In this document: positions 31,627 to 40,282 of the stretch, piece after piece
How the letters are laid out: each line of letters starts with the position of its first letter
How positions within the stretch are numbered: the stretch's first letter is position 1
The notes under the pieces: generated by a model
Database searches by the model: none
Seen by the model: the letters and a program-made list of their open reading frames with translations, nothing else
What the model was told of the DNA's origin: nothing
Assembly (NCBI RefSeq): GCF_022213065.1
Contig: NZ_JAKLJA010000001.1
Location: 558,001-622,000 of the forward strand
Reading direction: 5' to 3'
From: Paraburkholderia tagetis
Lineage (GTDB): Bacteria > Pseudomonadota > Gammaproteobacteria > Burkholderiales > Burkholderiaceae
Length of the DNA stretch: 64,000 bases
Made by a program: the position numbers and the translations under genes

Positions 31627-32183
31627 GAAATGATTGGCTGATGCCTGAAATCACCCTCCTGCGTGAGAATTACGCGACCGCACGGTCCTGTGAAGAGTTG
31701 ATGGCGCTCTTCCCGCGCCACACCCCCAACTCTGTCCGGCGCATGGCGCAGAAAGAGAGATTGTCGCGCCCGTTCGCTGGTGTCGTGAAATTCCGCCCAG
31801 GGCGTGATCGCCTCCTGAAGCTGCTCGAGAAGTATGGATCGCTGACTACTGAGCAAATCGCCGATCATCTCGATCTTACCCATCGCGGCGCTGCCAATAT
31901 CGTGCGCGAATACCGTGTCGATCTTCGCGTGGTTGGATGGGTACCGCCGCCGCAAAAGGGAAAGTGGGCCGCCAGGTTTGCCATCGCGAACGGTCTACCC
32001 GATGTGCCAAAACCGTTCGCGCCGAAGGGAACGAGAAGCGGCGGCGGTCGGCGGGCGAATCCATTCGCTGCTGCTGCCGGTCTGGTAACTGTACCAACTG
32101 GACAACCCGGTCGCATCTACGAGCAAGACATGACCGGAGAAAGTCTCCAGGGTCGATCCAGAAAGTTGACGGAGGCAGCATGA
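31623..32183 (+). CDS. HTH DNA-binding protein
   Basis: 186 residues. The N-terminal 55 (WLMPEITLLRENYATARSCE, LFPRHTPNSVRRMAQKER) resemble a Myb/SANT-like homeodomain fold common in phage regulators. A second winged-helix-like segment follows (KLLEKYGSLTTEQIADHLDL). The C-terminus is basic and disordered. Regulatory target unknown. Confidence 0.6.
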   Translation: MRNDWLMPEITLLRENYATARSCEELMALFPRHTPNSVRRMAQKERLSRPFAGVVKFRPGRDRLLKLLEKYGSLTTEQIADHLDLTHRGAANIVREYRVDLRVVGWVPPPQKGKWAARFAIANGLPDVPKPFAPKGTRSGGGRRANPFAAAAGLVTVPTGQPGRIYEQDMTGESLQGRSRKLTEAA

Positions 32184-32515
32184 ATACCAGATTCAAGTCG
32201 GGGTCCTTGGCAGTCGTGATCCAGGCCGGCGATCCGCACATCACGCCCGGGCTCGTTGACCGGATCGTGGAAATCGTCCGACCCGCAATCGATGGCGAGG
32301 AATTTATATCAATCGATGGCGTGGTGGTCACGTGCAGGGATAGCAGGTCGATATGGGTCGTAAAAAGCCGTTCACCGTTGCCGTGGATCTGCGTGCAGGG
32401 AGCGGATGCCGGGAAAGTTCGCCTGTTCCGCGAACGCGCAATCGCCGATCAATACCTTCGCCCGATTAGCGGCGTGCCGGTGACCAGAGATGTGAAAGAT
32501 GAGGTGACCGCGTGA
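32180..32515 (+). CDS. Hypothetical phage protein
   Basis: 111 residues from the ATG overlapping the preceding stop: TRFKSGSLAVVIQAGDPH, VTCRDSRSIWVVKSRSPL. A small beta-rich protein with no recognised family. Tight overlaps support its reality. Confidence 0.5.
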   Translation: MNTRFKSGSLAVVIQAGDPHITPGLVDRIVEIVRPAIDGEEFISIDGVVVTCRDSRSIWVVKSRSPLPWICVQGADAGKVRLFRERAIADQYLRPISGVPVTRDVKDEVTA

Positions 32516-32937
32516 GTACGAGCGTGTCGATCCATCAGGAATTCGTTCTCTGGGATGGCGGCGTCTGGTCGAAGCTAGTCGAGTTCGTCAAGGCTACCGC
32601 GCCGGATCTCGCCGACAAAGGCACGCCGCTTCGCGTAATCGTCACCGAAGAAGAAGCGGACCGTCTGGATGTGCAGATCCGCTACTACTTCGGCGTGACG
32701 GTGAAGACGATCGCCGAACAGGCGTGGATCAACGGGCGCCAGTTCGACAAGGATGCTTGGCACGAGGAGCTCGCGAAGATGTTCCTGCCGACGCGCGAGA
32801 TCGTCACGCCGAGCGGCGAGATTGTGCTCAAGCGCAGTTCGGTGGCGCGTGGCCACATCAGCGTGAAGCGGATGGCGAAGTTCACGCAAGAGGTCGAGGC
32901 GTACGCGACCTCCGAACTCGGAGTCGTTTTCGAATGA
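32512..32937 (+). CDS. ninB: NinB-like recombination protein
   Basis: 141 residues with the NinB arrangement: TPLRVIVTEEEADR, a QIRYYF segment equivalent to the conserved Q-N/R-Y/L stretch, WINGRQFDKDAWHEELAKMF and STAR-like RSSVARGHISVKRMAKFTQE. NinB binds single-stranded DNA and belongs to the RecFOR-type function in lambdoid phages. GTG start overlapping the upstream gene. Confidence 0.7.
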   Translation: MSTSVSIHQEFVLWDGGVWSKLVEFVKATAPDLADKGTPLRVIVTEEEADRLDVQIRYYFGVTVKTIAEQAWINGRQFDKDAWHEELAKMFLPTREIVTPSGEIVLKRSSVARGHISVKRMAKFTQEVEAYATSELGVVFE

Positions 32938-33278
32938 CTGCGCGACTGATCGGACTCCCGAAAGTTCTCACCTATCGCAACCAGCGCATCCGCGATTCGG
33001 CGCGCGACGAGGAATGTCTCGTGCGGCTGCCCGGCGCGTGCACGCACGATCCGCGCACGACGATCTGGAGTCACTACCGCGGCGAGGCAGGCGGCAAAGC
33101 GGGCGCCCTGAAGGCCGACGACCTCTGCGGCGCGTACGCGTGCACGGTGTGCGACGCGATCTACGACGGTCAGCGCAAGCCGCCGAAGGGCATGACCTAC
33201 GCCGACGTGGTGATGGCGTGGTTCGAAGGGCACATCCGTTCAATCGTGCGCTTGCACGCAAAGGGGATTCTCAAGTGA
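32934..33278 (+). CDS. DUF1364 putative nuclease
   Basis: 114 residues matching DUF1364: RNQRIRDSARDEECLVRLPG, CTHDPRTTIWSHYRGEAGGK, LKADDLCGAYACTVCDAIYD. The Cys/His pattern suggests a zinc-bound HNH-like fold. Often found near NinB and RusA in phages. ATGA overlap with NinB. Confidence 0.75.
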   Translation: MTARLIGLPKVLTYRNQRIRDSARDEECLVRLPGACTHDPRTTIWSHYRGEAGGKAGALKADDLCGAYACTVCDAIYDGQRKPPKGMTYADVVMAWFEGHIRSIVRLHAKGILK

Positions 33279-33490
33279 GCCAAACCATCACCTTCGAACG
33301 CTGGGAAGGCAACCATCCTCGCCTCCAGTGCGTGTGGAACGACGAACTGCGGTTCTTCCCGAACGAGGAAGCGGCGCGCGCGTGGGCGCATCGGCAGGGA
33401 TTCAGGGCGGTATTTCCCGAGACGGCTGTCGCCGAGCTGCGCGGCGTTGCGTATCAGTTTCTGGGCATAACTGGCGAGGAGCAGGCGTGA
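33275..33490 (+). CDS. Small hypothetical phage protein
   Basis: 71 residues with a GTG start overlapping the preceding stop: ITFERWEGNHPRLQCVWNDE, NEEAARAWAHRQGFRAVFPE. An alpha/beta fold is likely. No family recognised. Confidence 0.5.
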   Translation: MSQTITFERWEGNHPRLQCVWNDELRFFPNEEAARAWAHRQGFRAVFPETAVAELRGVAYQFLGITGEEQA

Positions 33491-33681
33491 GATTTGAGGC
33501 GCTCCTTCCGAAGCTGGAACTGAATCAGGGATCGGCCGGTGCGACGCGGCGCATCTGGAAGAACCGCGCCTATGTGGTGATGGGGTATAGCAGCCGACTG
33601 TACATCGTCGTCGGCGCCAGGAATCTGCCCTACGCCCTTTCTTTCGAGGACGCGATCGCAGACGACTGGATGCTGATCTGA
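33487..33681 (+). CDS. Short Tad2-like (DUF2829-type) protein
   Basis: 64 residues: MRFEALLPKLELNQGSAGAT, RRIWKNRAYVVM, LPYALSFEDAIADDWMLI. The pattern (a starting FxxALxxL, an R-W in the next strand, and a closing D-I-x-A-D-D-W) matches the DUF2829/Tad2-like fold used by phages to sequester Thoeris cyclic-nucleotide signals. A second member is at 35052-35624. Family call by pattern only; anti-Thoeris activity is inference. Confidence 0.45.
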   Translation: MRFEALLPKLELNQGSAGATRRIWKNRAYVVMGYSSRLYIVVGARNLPYALSFEDAIADDWMLI

Positions 33682-33726
33682 CTGAAAAAATACAACTCAC
33701 AATTCAAAGCGTGACCAAGGAGTGAA

Positions 33727-34317
33727 ATGAACGAGATCGAATTCAAATCGGCCTTTGATGCAGTGCGGTTCGCGCTTTCTTACTCGTCGCAGCAATACGG
33801 TGAGAGCCCGATGGCGAAACGCATGCGCGGGGAAGCGGCCGAGCCCGGCATGGGGCTGATTGGCCTCACCGGCGCCGGGCAGGCGGGCCTCATCCGTCGC
33901 GAGATGTGGGAATTGCCGGACCTGCATCTGTCCGTGCTCGTCGCGCGCGCAGCACCACACGATATCCCATGTTCCTGCGGCGCTGCGTGTTGTTCTGGCC
34001 GCGTGCCCAATGTCGAATGGGTGACCTCGGTCTCGTGGCTCACCGCTGCGTCGGCCGCGCACTGTTCCGGGTTCTCGCACTACCGCGTGCGTCGCGCAAT
34101 CATCGAACGCATATTTGGCGTGAAATGCAGCCTGGTCGATATCGCGAAGGAATATGAGGCGCACGCGAACACGGTGAGCAATCACAACACGGCGGTACGC
34201 CGCTGGCTCGAAGGCAACAAGAAAACCGGTGAGCAAGGTGTGTGCGATGTAGCATGGGCTGCGATGGAACGACGATTGGATGAATTGGGAATCCTTAAAG
34301 CTCCAGAAAACGCTTGA
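33727..34317 (+). CDS. Late-regulator candidate in the Q position (zinc-binding HTH)
   Basis: 196 residues. A cysteine cluster CSCGAACCSG lies mid-protein (zinc site), followed by YRVRRAIIERIFGVKCSLVD and IAKEYEAHANTVSNHNTAVR, a helix-turn-helix-like pair. It is the last gene before the late region, and a strong promoter plus terminator begin at its stop codon, the layout of lambda Q and pR'/tR'. Antitermination or activation of late genes is therefore the best guess; sequence identity to known Q families was not recognised. Confidence 0.55.
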   Translation: MNEIEFKSAFDAVRFALSYSSQQYGESPMAKRMRGEAAEPGMGLIGLTGAGQAGLIRREMWELPDLHLSVLVARAAPHDIPCSCGAACCSGRVPNVEWVTSVSWLTAASAAHCSGFSHYRVRRAIIERIFGVKCSLVDIAKEYEAHANTVSNHNTAVRRWLEGNKKTGEQGVCDVAWAAMERRLDELGILKAPENA

Positions 34318-34342
34318 CAATGTGATAAACACCCACAATAAT
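34314..34342 (+). promoter_or_regulatory. Strong late promoter (pR'-like)
   Basis: TTGACA (consensus -35), 17-base spacer, AATAAT -10. It is the best sigma70-type promoter in the prophage, overlapping the stop codon of the Q-position gene and reading into the late operon. Confidence 0.7.
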
Positions 34343-34375
34343 CAACGGTATTCGATACACGTCGAAGTTGCCTCT

Positions 34376-34408
34376 AAAGCCCGCAGCCCTCACCGGCGCG
34401 GGCTTTTT
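34376..34408 (+). terminator. Leader terminator after the late promoter (tR'-like)
   Basis: AAAGCCCGC/GCGGGCTTT arms (34376-34384, 34398-34406), 13-base loop and five T. It starts about 25-30 bases downstream of the predicted transcription start, so basal transcripts should end here unless an antiterminator acts. Confidence 0.75.
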
Positions 34409-34424
34409 GCATTGGAGCGTCGCG

Positions 34425-34523
34425 ATGCCGATCCTGCCGCTCCCCTACCTTGTGGTCAGCGTCTGCATCTGCGCGGCGATCCTCGGCGCCATCATCATTC
34501 GCGAATTCCTGCGGCATGATTGA
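34425..34523 (+). CDS. Small single-pass membrane peptide
   Basis: 32 residues, mostly one hydrophobic helix (LPYLVVSVCICAAILGAIII) with a short charged tail. TTGGAG precedes the ATG. First gene of the late transcript; could be a small holin-related or accessory peptide. Confidence 0.5.
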   Translation: MPILPLPYLVVSVCICAAILGAIIIREFLRHD

Positions 34524-34722
34524 GATGGGCGATCTCTCCGACGCCGAGCTCGCGAAGCTCACTGAATGGACGCGCGGCGCGTTCGACGCTGCCGTCGCCG
34601 CAGGCTACGTTGTCCCGCCATGGCGTCCGAGCGCCGGGATGCACGACGCGCTCGCCGGCTACTACCGCGCCGGCCTGACGCCTTCTGAGGGCGCCGAAGC
34701 CCTCTTCGCTACACGCCAGTGA
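34516..34722 (+). CDS. Small hypothetical protein
   Basis: 68 residues (or 65 from ATG 34525): GDLSDAELAKLTEWTRGAF, AAVAAGYVVPPWRPSAGMHD. Helical and acidic at the start. It overlaps the preceding peptide by 8 bases. Confidence 0.5.
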   Translation: MIEMGDLSDAELAKLTEWTRGAFDAAVAAGYVVPPWRPSAGMHDALAGYYRAGLTPSEGAEALFATRQ

Positions 34723-34729
34723 GCCGACC

Positions 34730-34837
34730 ATGAACCCGAACCACCTCGCCGCCCTCTGGTTCAACGAGTGGGCGCGCGCCGCGCACCTGTGGTCGAAGTG
34801 GTGCGATTCGATGGCGCTCGCCCTATGGGGCATGTGA
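34730..34837 (+). CDS. Tryptophan-rich small peptide
   Basis: 35 residues with five Trp (LWFNEWARAAHLWSKWCDS), an amphipathic helix. Follows the previous gene by 7 bases. Could be membrane-associated; tentative. Confidence 0.35.
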   Translation: MNPNHLAALWFNEWARAAHLWSKWCDSMALALWGM

Positions 34838-35011
34838 TCAACCCACGCCGATGGGAACTCGGCAGCTGCCCCTGCGACACGGGCACCCTTGCCGAAGCGC
34901 GAGACTGCCGTCGTGGATGGCCAAGCGGGCCCAATTAGCGGCCAACGGGTTGCGCGTTTCGGCGAGGGTTACCTCACCACGTCTCCTCCAGCGATGAGAG
35001 TCGCAGGATTC

Positions 35012-35036
35012 GCCCGGCTCCGCGCCGGGCTTTTTT
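35012..35036 (+). terminator. Hairpin plus T-tract before the long Tad2-like gene
   Basis: GCCCGGC-TCCGC-GCCGGGC followed by six T, only 15 bases before the next start codon. One of a series of such elements in the late region. Confidence 0.75.
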
Positions 35037-35051
35037 ATTCAAGGTGTGCCC

Positions 35052-35624
35052 ATGCGATTCGAAGAAGTCTTGCCCGCGCTGCGGGAAGGTAAATGCGCGC
35101 GGCAGGAAGGTCATCGCTTCCCATGGGCGTACATGAAGATGATCGATGGTGCGCTGCACTGGTGCAACTTCGGTCCATATCGTGAGCCGTTCAAGGCTCA
35201 TGATCTGCGCATGGAAGAGCTGCTCGCCGACAACTGGCAGGTCGTCGATGAGGCTGAGCAGCGTGCTGCCGCGCCGACTGGTACGCACTTCTGCGGGCGC
35301 CGCGGGGTCGACGACGGGAGCAAGCCCGATTACTTCCACAATCTCGGCGGCGAAGAGCGGTGCAGCTATTGCGGCTCGGTCTCGGGTGACAGCTTCCTGG
35401 CCTTCATCGAGGCCGGCGGCGAGGTCGGCCCGACCGACAAGAGCTACAAGGCGTATCTGCACGGCAATGATGCCGTCCGCGCGCCGGGCCTGAAGTTCTA
35501 TTTCCAGCACCTCTCGCCCGAACAGCGCACGCGCTTCATCGCGCTGCTGAACGAGCGCAAGGTGAAGATCGGCATGCCCGGTCACTTCTACGTGCTGCCC
35601 TACTTCGTCACGCGCGAGGTCTGA
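35052..35624 (+). CDS. Tad2-like (DUF2829-type) domain protein with C-terminal extension
   Basis: 190 residues. The first 70 (MRFEEVLPALREGKCARQEG, YMKMIDGALHWCNF, LRMEELLADNWQVVD) fit the DUF2829/Tad2-like domain, which in phages binds immune cyclic nucleotides of the Thoeris system. The remainder carries a possible zinc site (CSYCG) and an FYFQHLSPEQRTRFIALLNE segment common in phage small proteins. ATG at 35052 with AAGG upstream is preferred over GTG 35046. Anti-defence function is an inference. Confidence 0.55.
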   Translation: MRFEEVLPALREGKCARQEGHRFPWAYMKMIDGALHWCNFGPYREPFKAHDLRMEELLADNWQVVDEAEQRAAAPTGTHFCGRRGVDDGSKPDYFHNLGGEERCSYCGSVSGDSFLAFIEAGGEVGPTDKSYKAYLHGNDAVRAPGLKFYFQHLSPEQRTRFIALLNERKVKIGMPGHFYVLPYFVTREV

Positions 35625-35751
35625 GTTGGCTGGGTAGGCCGTGAGAGCCCTCACATCCACGGCAGCCGCTGACGTGGCGTAAGCCTCCACCTCCACCCGG
35701 GATGCTCGGGTCCAACGGGCGACGGGCGGCGGCAACCTCCCGGGATCACGC

Positions 35752-35976
35752 ATGAACAACAAGCGCTACCGAATCGTCAGCGACGGCACTCCGCGCGGTA
35801 CGAAGATTTACGAACCAGATGGCCGTGAAGTGGACATGAACTGGATCACGAAGGTGGAGTGGTCGGTTGACGCGGGCGGTATCGGCGTCGCGCGCCTGAC
35901 GTTCATCAATGTTGAGGTGGACATGGTTGGCGGTGAGGCAGAACAATCCGATCCTCTCACGGCGACCGGCGAGTGA
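35752..35976 (+). CDS. Hypothetical phage protein
   Basis: 74 residues, a small beta-rich protein (YRIVSDGTPRGTKIYEPDGR, VARLTFINVEVDMVGGEAE). It lies upstream of terminase, in a place where many phages carry small conserved proteins of unknown function. The 127-base gap before it contains hairpins but no gene. Confidence 0.55.
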   Translation: MNNKRYRIVSDGTPRGTKIYEPDGREVDMNWITKVEWSVDAGGIGVARLTFINVEVDMVGGEAEQSDPLTATGE

Positions 35977-36032
35977 AATTCGCTCCACGCCCGCGCCCCC
36001 GAAAGAAACGAATCACTCAAAAGGAAAGATTT

Positions 36033-36809
36033 ATGGCGCTGACCGACAAACAGCGCCGCTTTGTGGACGAGTATCTAGTCGATCTCAACGCCACGCAGGC
36101 GGCGATTCGAGCTGGATACAGTAGCAAGCGTGCTTCCGAGATCGGTCACCAATTGCTACAGAAAACTACAGTCCAAAAATTTTTGGCTGAGCGTCAGAGG
36201 TCACTCCAAGCGCGCACCGAGATCACGCAGGAGATGGTGCTCAAGCGGTACTGGGATATCGCGACGGCTGACCCGAACGAGCTCGTGCAGTACCGGCGCT
36301 TCTGCTGTCGCCACTGTTGGGGCAAAGGCCACGCCTACCAGTGGACCGAGACTGAGTTCGTGAAAGCCCAGCTTGAAGCTGGCGACGAGCCACTCGACGC
36401 GAGCGGCGGCTACGGCTTCGACATGAACCGCGAGCCCCATCCTGCGTGCCCCGAGTGCGGCGGCGTCGGCAAGGGGAAGGTCCATGTCACCGACACGCGC
36501 AAGCTGCGCGGCGCATCGCGGCTTCTCTATGCGGGCGTGAAGGTCGGCAAGGAAGGCCTTGAGGTGAAGATGCACGACCAGCTGAAGGCTCTGGACGCTG
36601 TCGCGCGCCACATCGGCTTTGACAAGTCGAAAGTGGAGATATCCGGGCCGAATGGTGGCCCCATCGAAACCCATGAGCTTTCAGACGCCGAACGAGCTGC
36701 GCGAGTTACTGCCCTTCTTGACGCCGCAAGAGCGCGCAGAGATGGACAGACTTCTGGCGGTAAAGGCCAAGTGGACCCCGCTTCCGGGCCCCCAGACACA
36801 GGCATATGA
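36033..36809 (+). CDS. terS: Terminase small subunit
   Basis: 258 residues. It opens with the Terminase_2 signature ALTDKQRRFVDEYLVDLNAT then QAAIRAGYS (helix-turn-helix that recognises the packaging site). A zinc site (CCRHCWGKGH and CPECGGVG) and a C-terminal segment with KAMDAVARHIG-like ALDAVARHIGFDKSK follow. The ATG at 36033 with AAGGAAAG is preferred to GTG 35973. It overlaps terL by 137 bases. Confidence 0.88.
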   Translation: MALTDKQRRFVDEYLVDLNATQAAIRAGYSSKRASEIGHQLLQKTTVQKFLAERQRSLQARTEITQEMVLKRYWDIATADPNELVQYRRFCCRHCWGKGHAYQWTETEFVKAQLEAGDEPLDASGGYGFDMNREPHPACPECGGVGKGKVHVTDTRKLRGASRLLYAGVKVGKEGLEVKMHDQLKALDAVARHIGFDKSKVEISGPNGGPIETHELSDAERAARVTALLDAARARRDGQTSGGKGQVDPASGPPDTGI

Positions 36810-38229
36810 ATGTCTGGCCGACGTCATCCTGTACGGCGGCGCGGCCGGTGGTGGTAAGACGGACCTCGCTCTCGGCAAATCACTCACGCAGCACCAGCGC
36901 GCGCTGATCCTGCGCCGGGAGTATCCGCAGCTCTCCGGCATCATCGACCGTGCCAACGACCTGTACAGCGACTATGGGATCTTTAATTCCGGCAAGGGTG
37001 TCTGGCGCTGCACATTCGAGGGAAAACGCCGCGTCATTGAGTTCGGCTCAGTCCAGCACGAGGACGACAAGCTTAAGTATCAGGGGCGCCCGCACGATCT
37101 GAAGGTCTTCGATGAGGCGGCCAACTTCCTCGAATCGCAGGTCGAATTCATCGCCGGTTGGAACCGGAGCGAGGATCCATCGCAGCGCTGTCAGGTGCTG
37201 CTGTGCTCGAACCCTCCGACCGACGCAACAGGCGACTGGTTGATCCGCTGGTTTGCGCCGTGGCTTGACCCGAACCATGCAAATCCAGCCAGGCCCGGTG
37301 AGCTGCGTTTCTTCGCCACGGTGGGCGGCCAGCAGTTCGAATGCCATGATGGGCGTCCGTTCCTGATTGTTGAGCAGGAGAACGGCGACCAGGTGATGGT
37401 GTACGACTTCGATCCGGCTACGGTCGATCCGGTCGATATCATCCGGCCGCTCACGCGCACGTTCATCCCGGCGCGCGTGACGGACAACCCGTTCTATTCG
37501 CAGTCTGGCTACGTGGCGAAGCTGCAGGCGCTGCCCGAGCCGCTGCGCTCCAAGATGCTGTACGGCGACTTCGCAGCGGGCCGCGAGGACGATCCATGGC
37601 AGATCATCCCGAGCGAGTGGGTTCGCCTCGCGCAGGAGCGCTGGCGCGTGCGGCCTCGACCATACATCCCGATGACAGCGCTTGGCGTCGATGTGGCGCG
37701 CGGCGGTGCAGACCAGACGATCCACACGCCGCGCTACGCGAACTGGTTCGATGAGCAGGTGTGCTTCCCCGGCACTGCGACGCCCGACGGGTTTGTCGTT
37801 GCACAGCAGATCTTCAACATGCGCGAGCCGACCACGCTGGTCAACATCGACGTCGTGGGCGTTGGAGCCAGCCCGTTCGATCTGGTGCGCGCGGCGATCG
37901 GCGACAAGATCTGGGGTGTGTCTGGATCAGCCGGTACCGACGAGCTGGACCGCAGCGAGCAGTTCGGCTTCATCAATCTGCGCGCGCTGCTGTGGTGGCG
38001 CATGCGCGAAGCGCTCGACCCTGTGAACGGTGAAGACCTCGCACTGCCGCCGGATGCCGGGCTGCTCGCCGACCTGTGCGCACCACGCTACAAGAAGGTC
38101 GCACGCGGCGTCCAGGTCGAATCGAAGGAAGAGATCAAGAAGCGCATCGGCCGCAGCCCCGACAAGGGTGATAGCGCCGTGTACGCGCTCGCAGAACGGA
38201 CTGGCGGCTTCGCCTTCGGCTCTATCTAA
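36673..38229 (+). CDS. terL: Terminase large subunit
   Basis: 518 residues, the packaging motor. Walker A GGAAGGGKT (55-63), Walker B-like LKVFDEAANF, and the RNase-H-type nuclease half with LGVDVARGGADQT, NIDVVGVGASPFDL and KGDSAVYAL, giving the expected acidic triad. The start at 36673 lies inside terS; the family N-terminus (TPNELRELLPFLTPQERAEM) supports it. Confidence 0.93.
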   Translation: MSFQTPNELRELLPFLTPQERAEMDRLLAVKAKWTPLPGPQTQAYECLADVILYGGAAGGGKTDLALGKSLTQHQRALILRREYPQLSGIIDRANDLYSDYGIFNSGKGVWRCTFEGKRRVIEFGSVQHEDDKLKYQGRPHDLKVFDEAANFLESQVEFIAGWNRSEDPSQRCQVLLCSNPPTDATGDWLIRWFAPWLDPNHANPARPGELRFFATVGGQQFECHDGRPFLIVEQENGDQVMVYDFDPATVDPVDIIRPLTRTFIPARVTDNPFYSQSGYVAKLQALPEPLRSKMLYGDFAAGREDDPWQIIPSEWVRLAQERWRVRPRPYIPMTALGVDVARGGADQTIHTPRYANWFDEQVCFPGTATPDGFVVAQQIFNMREPTTLVNIDVVGVGASPFDLVRAAIGDKIWGVSGSAGTDELDRSEQFGFINLRALLWWRMREALDPVNGEDLALPPDAGLLADLCAPRYKKVARGVQVESKEEIKKRIGRSPDKGDSAVYALAERTGGFAFGSI

Positions 38230-38239
38230 CGGACCTTTC

Positions 38240-39589
38240 ATGGATCACACGAAGCTGCATCAGCGACCGCCGCCTTCGCGCTGGACGCGAATGAAGCGTG
38301 CAGTCGCGGGCGCAGTGCGCGCGATCCGCGCCGGCCGCAAGCGCCACGAGCCCGAGCGCGAGACGACGAAGTACGCGCGCATGAAGCAGGTCGGCTCGTG
38401 GAACTTGCGCGACTCGCGGCCGCTGATCAAGCCGGTACCGGCGAACCTGCGCTACTTCTCGCGCACGCCATACGCCACGCGCGCGATCCAGTTCTATACG
38501 CGCTCGATCGGCTCACTCGAATGGGCCATCAAGGTCAAGAAGGACGTCACCGAGACGAGCGAGATCAAGCGGCAGATCGACGTCACATCGGCCTGCTTCT
38601 TCAGTCCGAACCACGAAGACACGTTCGCGACGCTGCTGCAGCAGATCATCGAGGACATCTGTGTGTGCGGCGCTGGCGCCGTCGAGCAGCAGATCGGCGG
38701 TGACAAGATCCGCCCGCTGTGGATGTGGCCCGTCGACGCTTTGTCGATCCAGATCTACGCGGACTGGGATGGCGACGAGTCGAAGCCACGCTACTGCCAG
38801 ACGTACGGCTACGGCAATGTGGGCGTCGCGCAAGGCAAGGACCTGCTCAATCGCGAGCTGGTCTACCTGCGCGATCGCATCACGACCGATTCGCCGTTCG
38901 CGTTCGGCATGCTTGAGGTGGCGTTCCAGTCGATCAACCGCCTGCTCGGCGTAGCCGAGTACGCTGGCGACATCGCGGCCAACGCGCACCCGGAGAACCT
39001 GATTTTCCTCCAGGAGGCGGATCAGACCACGATCGAGGCATTCCGCGGCTTCTGGCGAAACGACGTCGAAGGCCAAGGGCAAATCCCGATCGTCGGCGGC
39101 AAGAAGGCGGAAGTCCTGAAGCTGCGCGGCGTCAGCGACGAAGCGCTCTTCCTGAAGTATCAGGAGTTCGTGATTCGCGAGATCGCAGTGGCATTCGGCA
39201 TCAGCCCGCAGAACCTGGGTGTTGAGCAGAACATCAACCGCAACAACGGCGAGGTGGCCGAGGACCGCGACTGGGATCTGTCGATCAAACCGATGGCGAC
39301 GGCGATCGCGTCGTACTTCAACCGCGAGGTGATCTGGGGGCGGCTCGGCTTCTCGCAGATCGAACTCACTCCCGGCGGCCTCGATCGCGAAGATGAGAAG
39401 GCGACAGCCGACATCTACCAGATCGAATACAAGAACAACGCCATCACGCCGAACGAGTACCGCGCGCGCCGCAACATGCCGCCGCTGGAGAGCAAGTTCG
39501 GCGACATGGTGCAGGCTGACGCGCTGATCGCGATCGAAGCTGCGAAGGGCGCGAAGACTGCCAACCCCGCGCTGACCAGCATCGAATAG
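38240..39589 (+). CDS. Portal protein
   Basis: 449 residues of the HK97/PBSX-type portal family: YFSRTPYATRAIQFYTRSIG near the start, DRITTDSPFAFGMLEVAFQS, and VAFGISPQNLGVEQNINRNN in the C-terminal third. It forms the dodecameric DNA entry ring. It starts 10 bases after terL stop and precedes the protease and capsid genes in the standard order. Confidence 0.88.
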   Translation: MDHTKLHQRPPPSRWTRMKRAVAGAVRAIRAGRKRHEPERETTKYARMKQVGSWNLRDSRPLIKPVPANLRYFSRTPYATRAIQFYTRSIGSLEWAIKVKKDVTETSEIKRQIDVTSACFFSPNHEDTFATLLQQIIEDICVCGAGAVEQQIGGDKIRPLWMWPVDALSIQIYADWDGDESKPRYCQTYGYGNVGVAQGKDLLNRELVYLRDRITTDSPFAFGMLEVAFQSINRLLGVAEYAGDIAANAHPENLIFLQEADQTTIEAFRGFWRNDVEGQGQIPIVGGKKAEVLKLRGVSDEALFLKYQEFVIREIAVAFGISPQNLGVEQNINRNNGEVAEDRDWDLSIKPMATAIASYFNREVIWGRLGFSQIELTPGGLDREDEKATADIYQIEYKNNAITPNEYRARRNMPPLESKFGDMVQADALIAIEAAKGAKTANPALTSIE

Positions 39590-39655
39590 CAGGCCGAACG
39601 CCTGCATCTCGCCGCAAGGCATCCCTCTGGGCGTTCGCCCTCCACTGGAGCATTC

Positions 39656-39964
39656 ATGAACCTTCCCGTTCATACCCTCGACGTCGCACCGGGCAGCAAC
39701 CCGCTCGCGCAACCGGACCGCGTGCTCATCGCGCTGCTCGAAGGTGTCGCCACGGCGGCCGGCGGTAGTGCTGGCGCAGCTGTCGTGACGGCCATCGCCG
39801 GTTTGCAGTTGCCTGCCAGCTACGCCGTGCAGGTCACGCCGAATCAGGACGCCACCGCGTTCGTGAGCGGCAAGACGAACACGGGCTTCAATGTGACGCT
39901 GAATCCGCGGCTTGCGGCCAACACGCTCGCCGCCGGCACGGTCGACATCGCGATCTTCGCGTAA
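39656..39964 (+). CDS. Small structural protein candidate
   Basis: 102 residues, no charged patches, beta-rich C-terminus (TAFVSGKTNTGFNVTLNPRL, GTVDIAIFA). Size, position between portal and capsid protease, and composition suggest a head decoration or minor structural protein. Confidence 0.5.
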   Translation: MNLPVHTLDVAPGSNPLAQPDRVLIALLEGVATAAGGSAGAAVVTAIAGLQLPASYAVQVTPNQDATAFVSGKTNTGFNVTLNPRLAANTLAAGTVDIAIFA

Positions 39965-40019
39965 CCCCTCGCGCCTCGTGCGCACCTCGTAGTCCCATCA
40001 TCACGCACAGGAGAACGCC

Positions 40020-40229
40020 ATGGGCGTCCGCACCACTCTGCTCGCAATCACTCCGCTCGCGGCTGAAACGTCGACGTGCGCACAAAACGGTCAGGATCTG
40101 CCCGGCATGCTGAACTTCGCCGCGGAAAAGGTGGCTGACGCGATTCAGGTTCTCAACGCCATCGCCGACTTTCTGCCGGCCGGCTCGAACCTGACGTCCA
40201 TCAACGCCCAGATCACCGCGCTGACGTAA
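40020..40229 (+). CDS. Small hypothetical structural-region protein
   Basis: 69 residues, MGVRTTLLAITPLAAETSTC then helix AAEKVADAIQVLNAIADFLP. GGAG precedes the ATG. Function unknown. Confidence 0.5.
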   Translation: MGVRTTLLAITPLAAETSTCAQNGQDLPGMLNFAAEKVADAIQVLNAIADFLPAGSNLTSINAQITALT

Positions 40230-40282
40230 GCACGGATTCTGGCCACCGCCGCGCGTTCGATGCGCGGTTTCGAGGAGTACTC

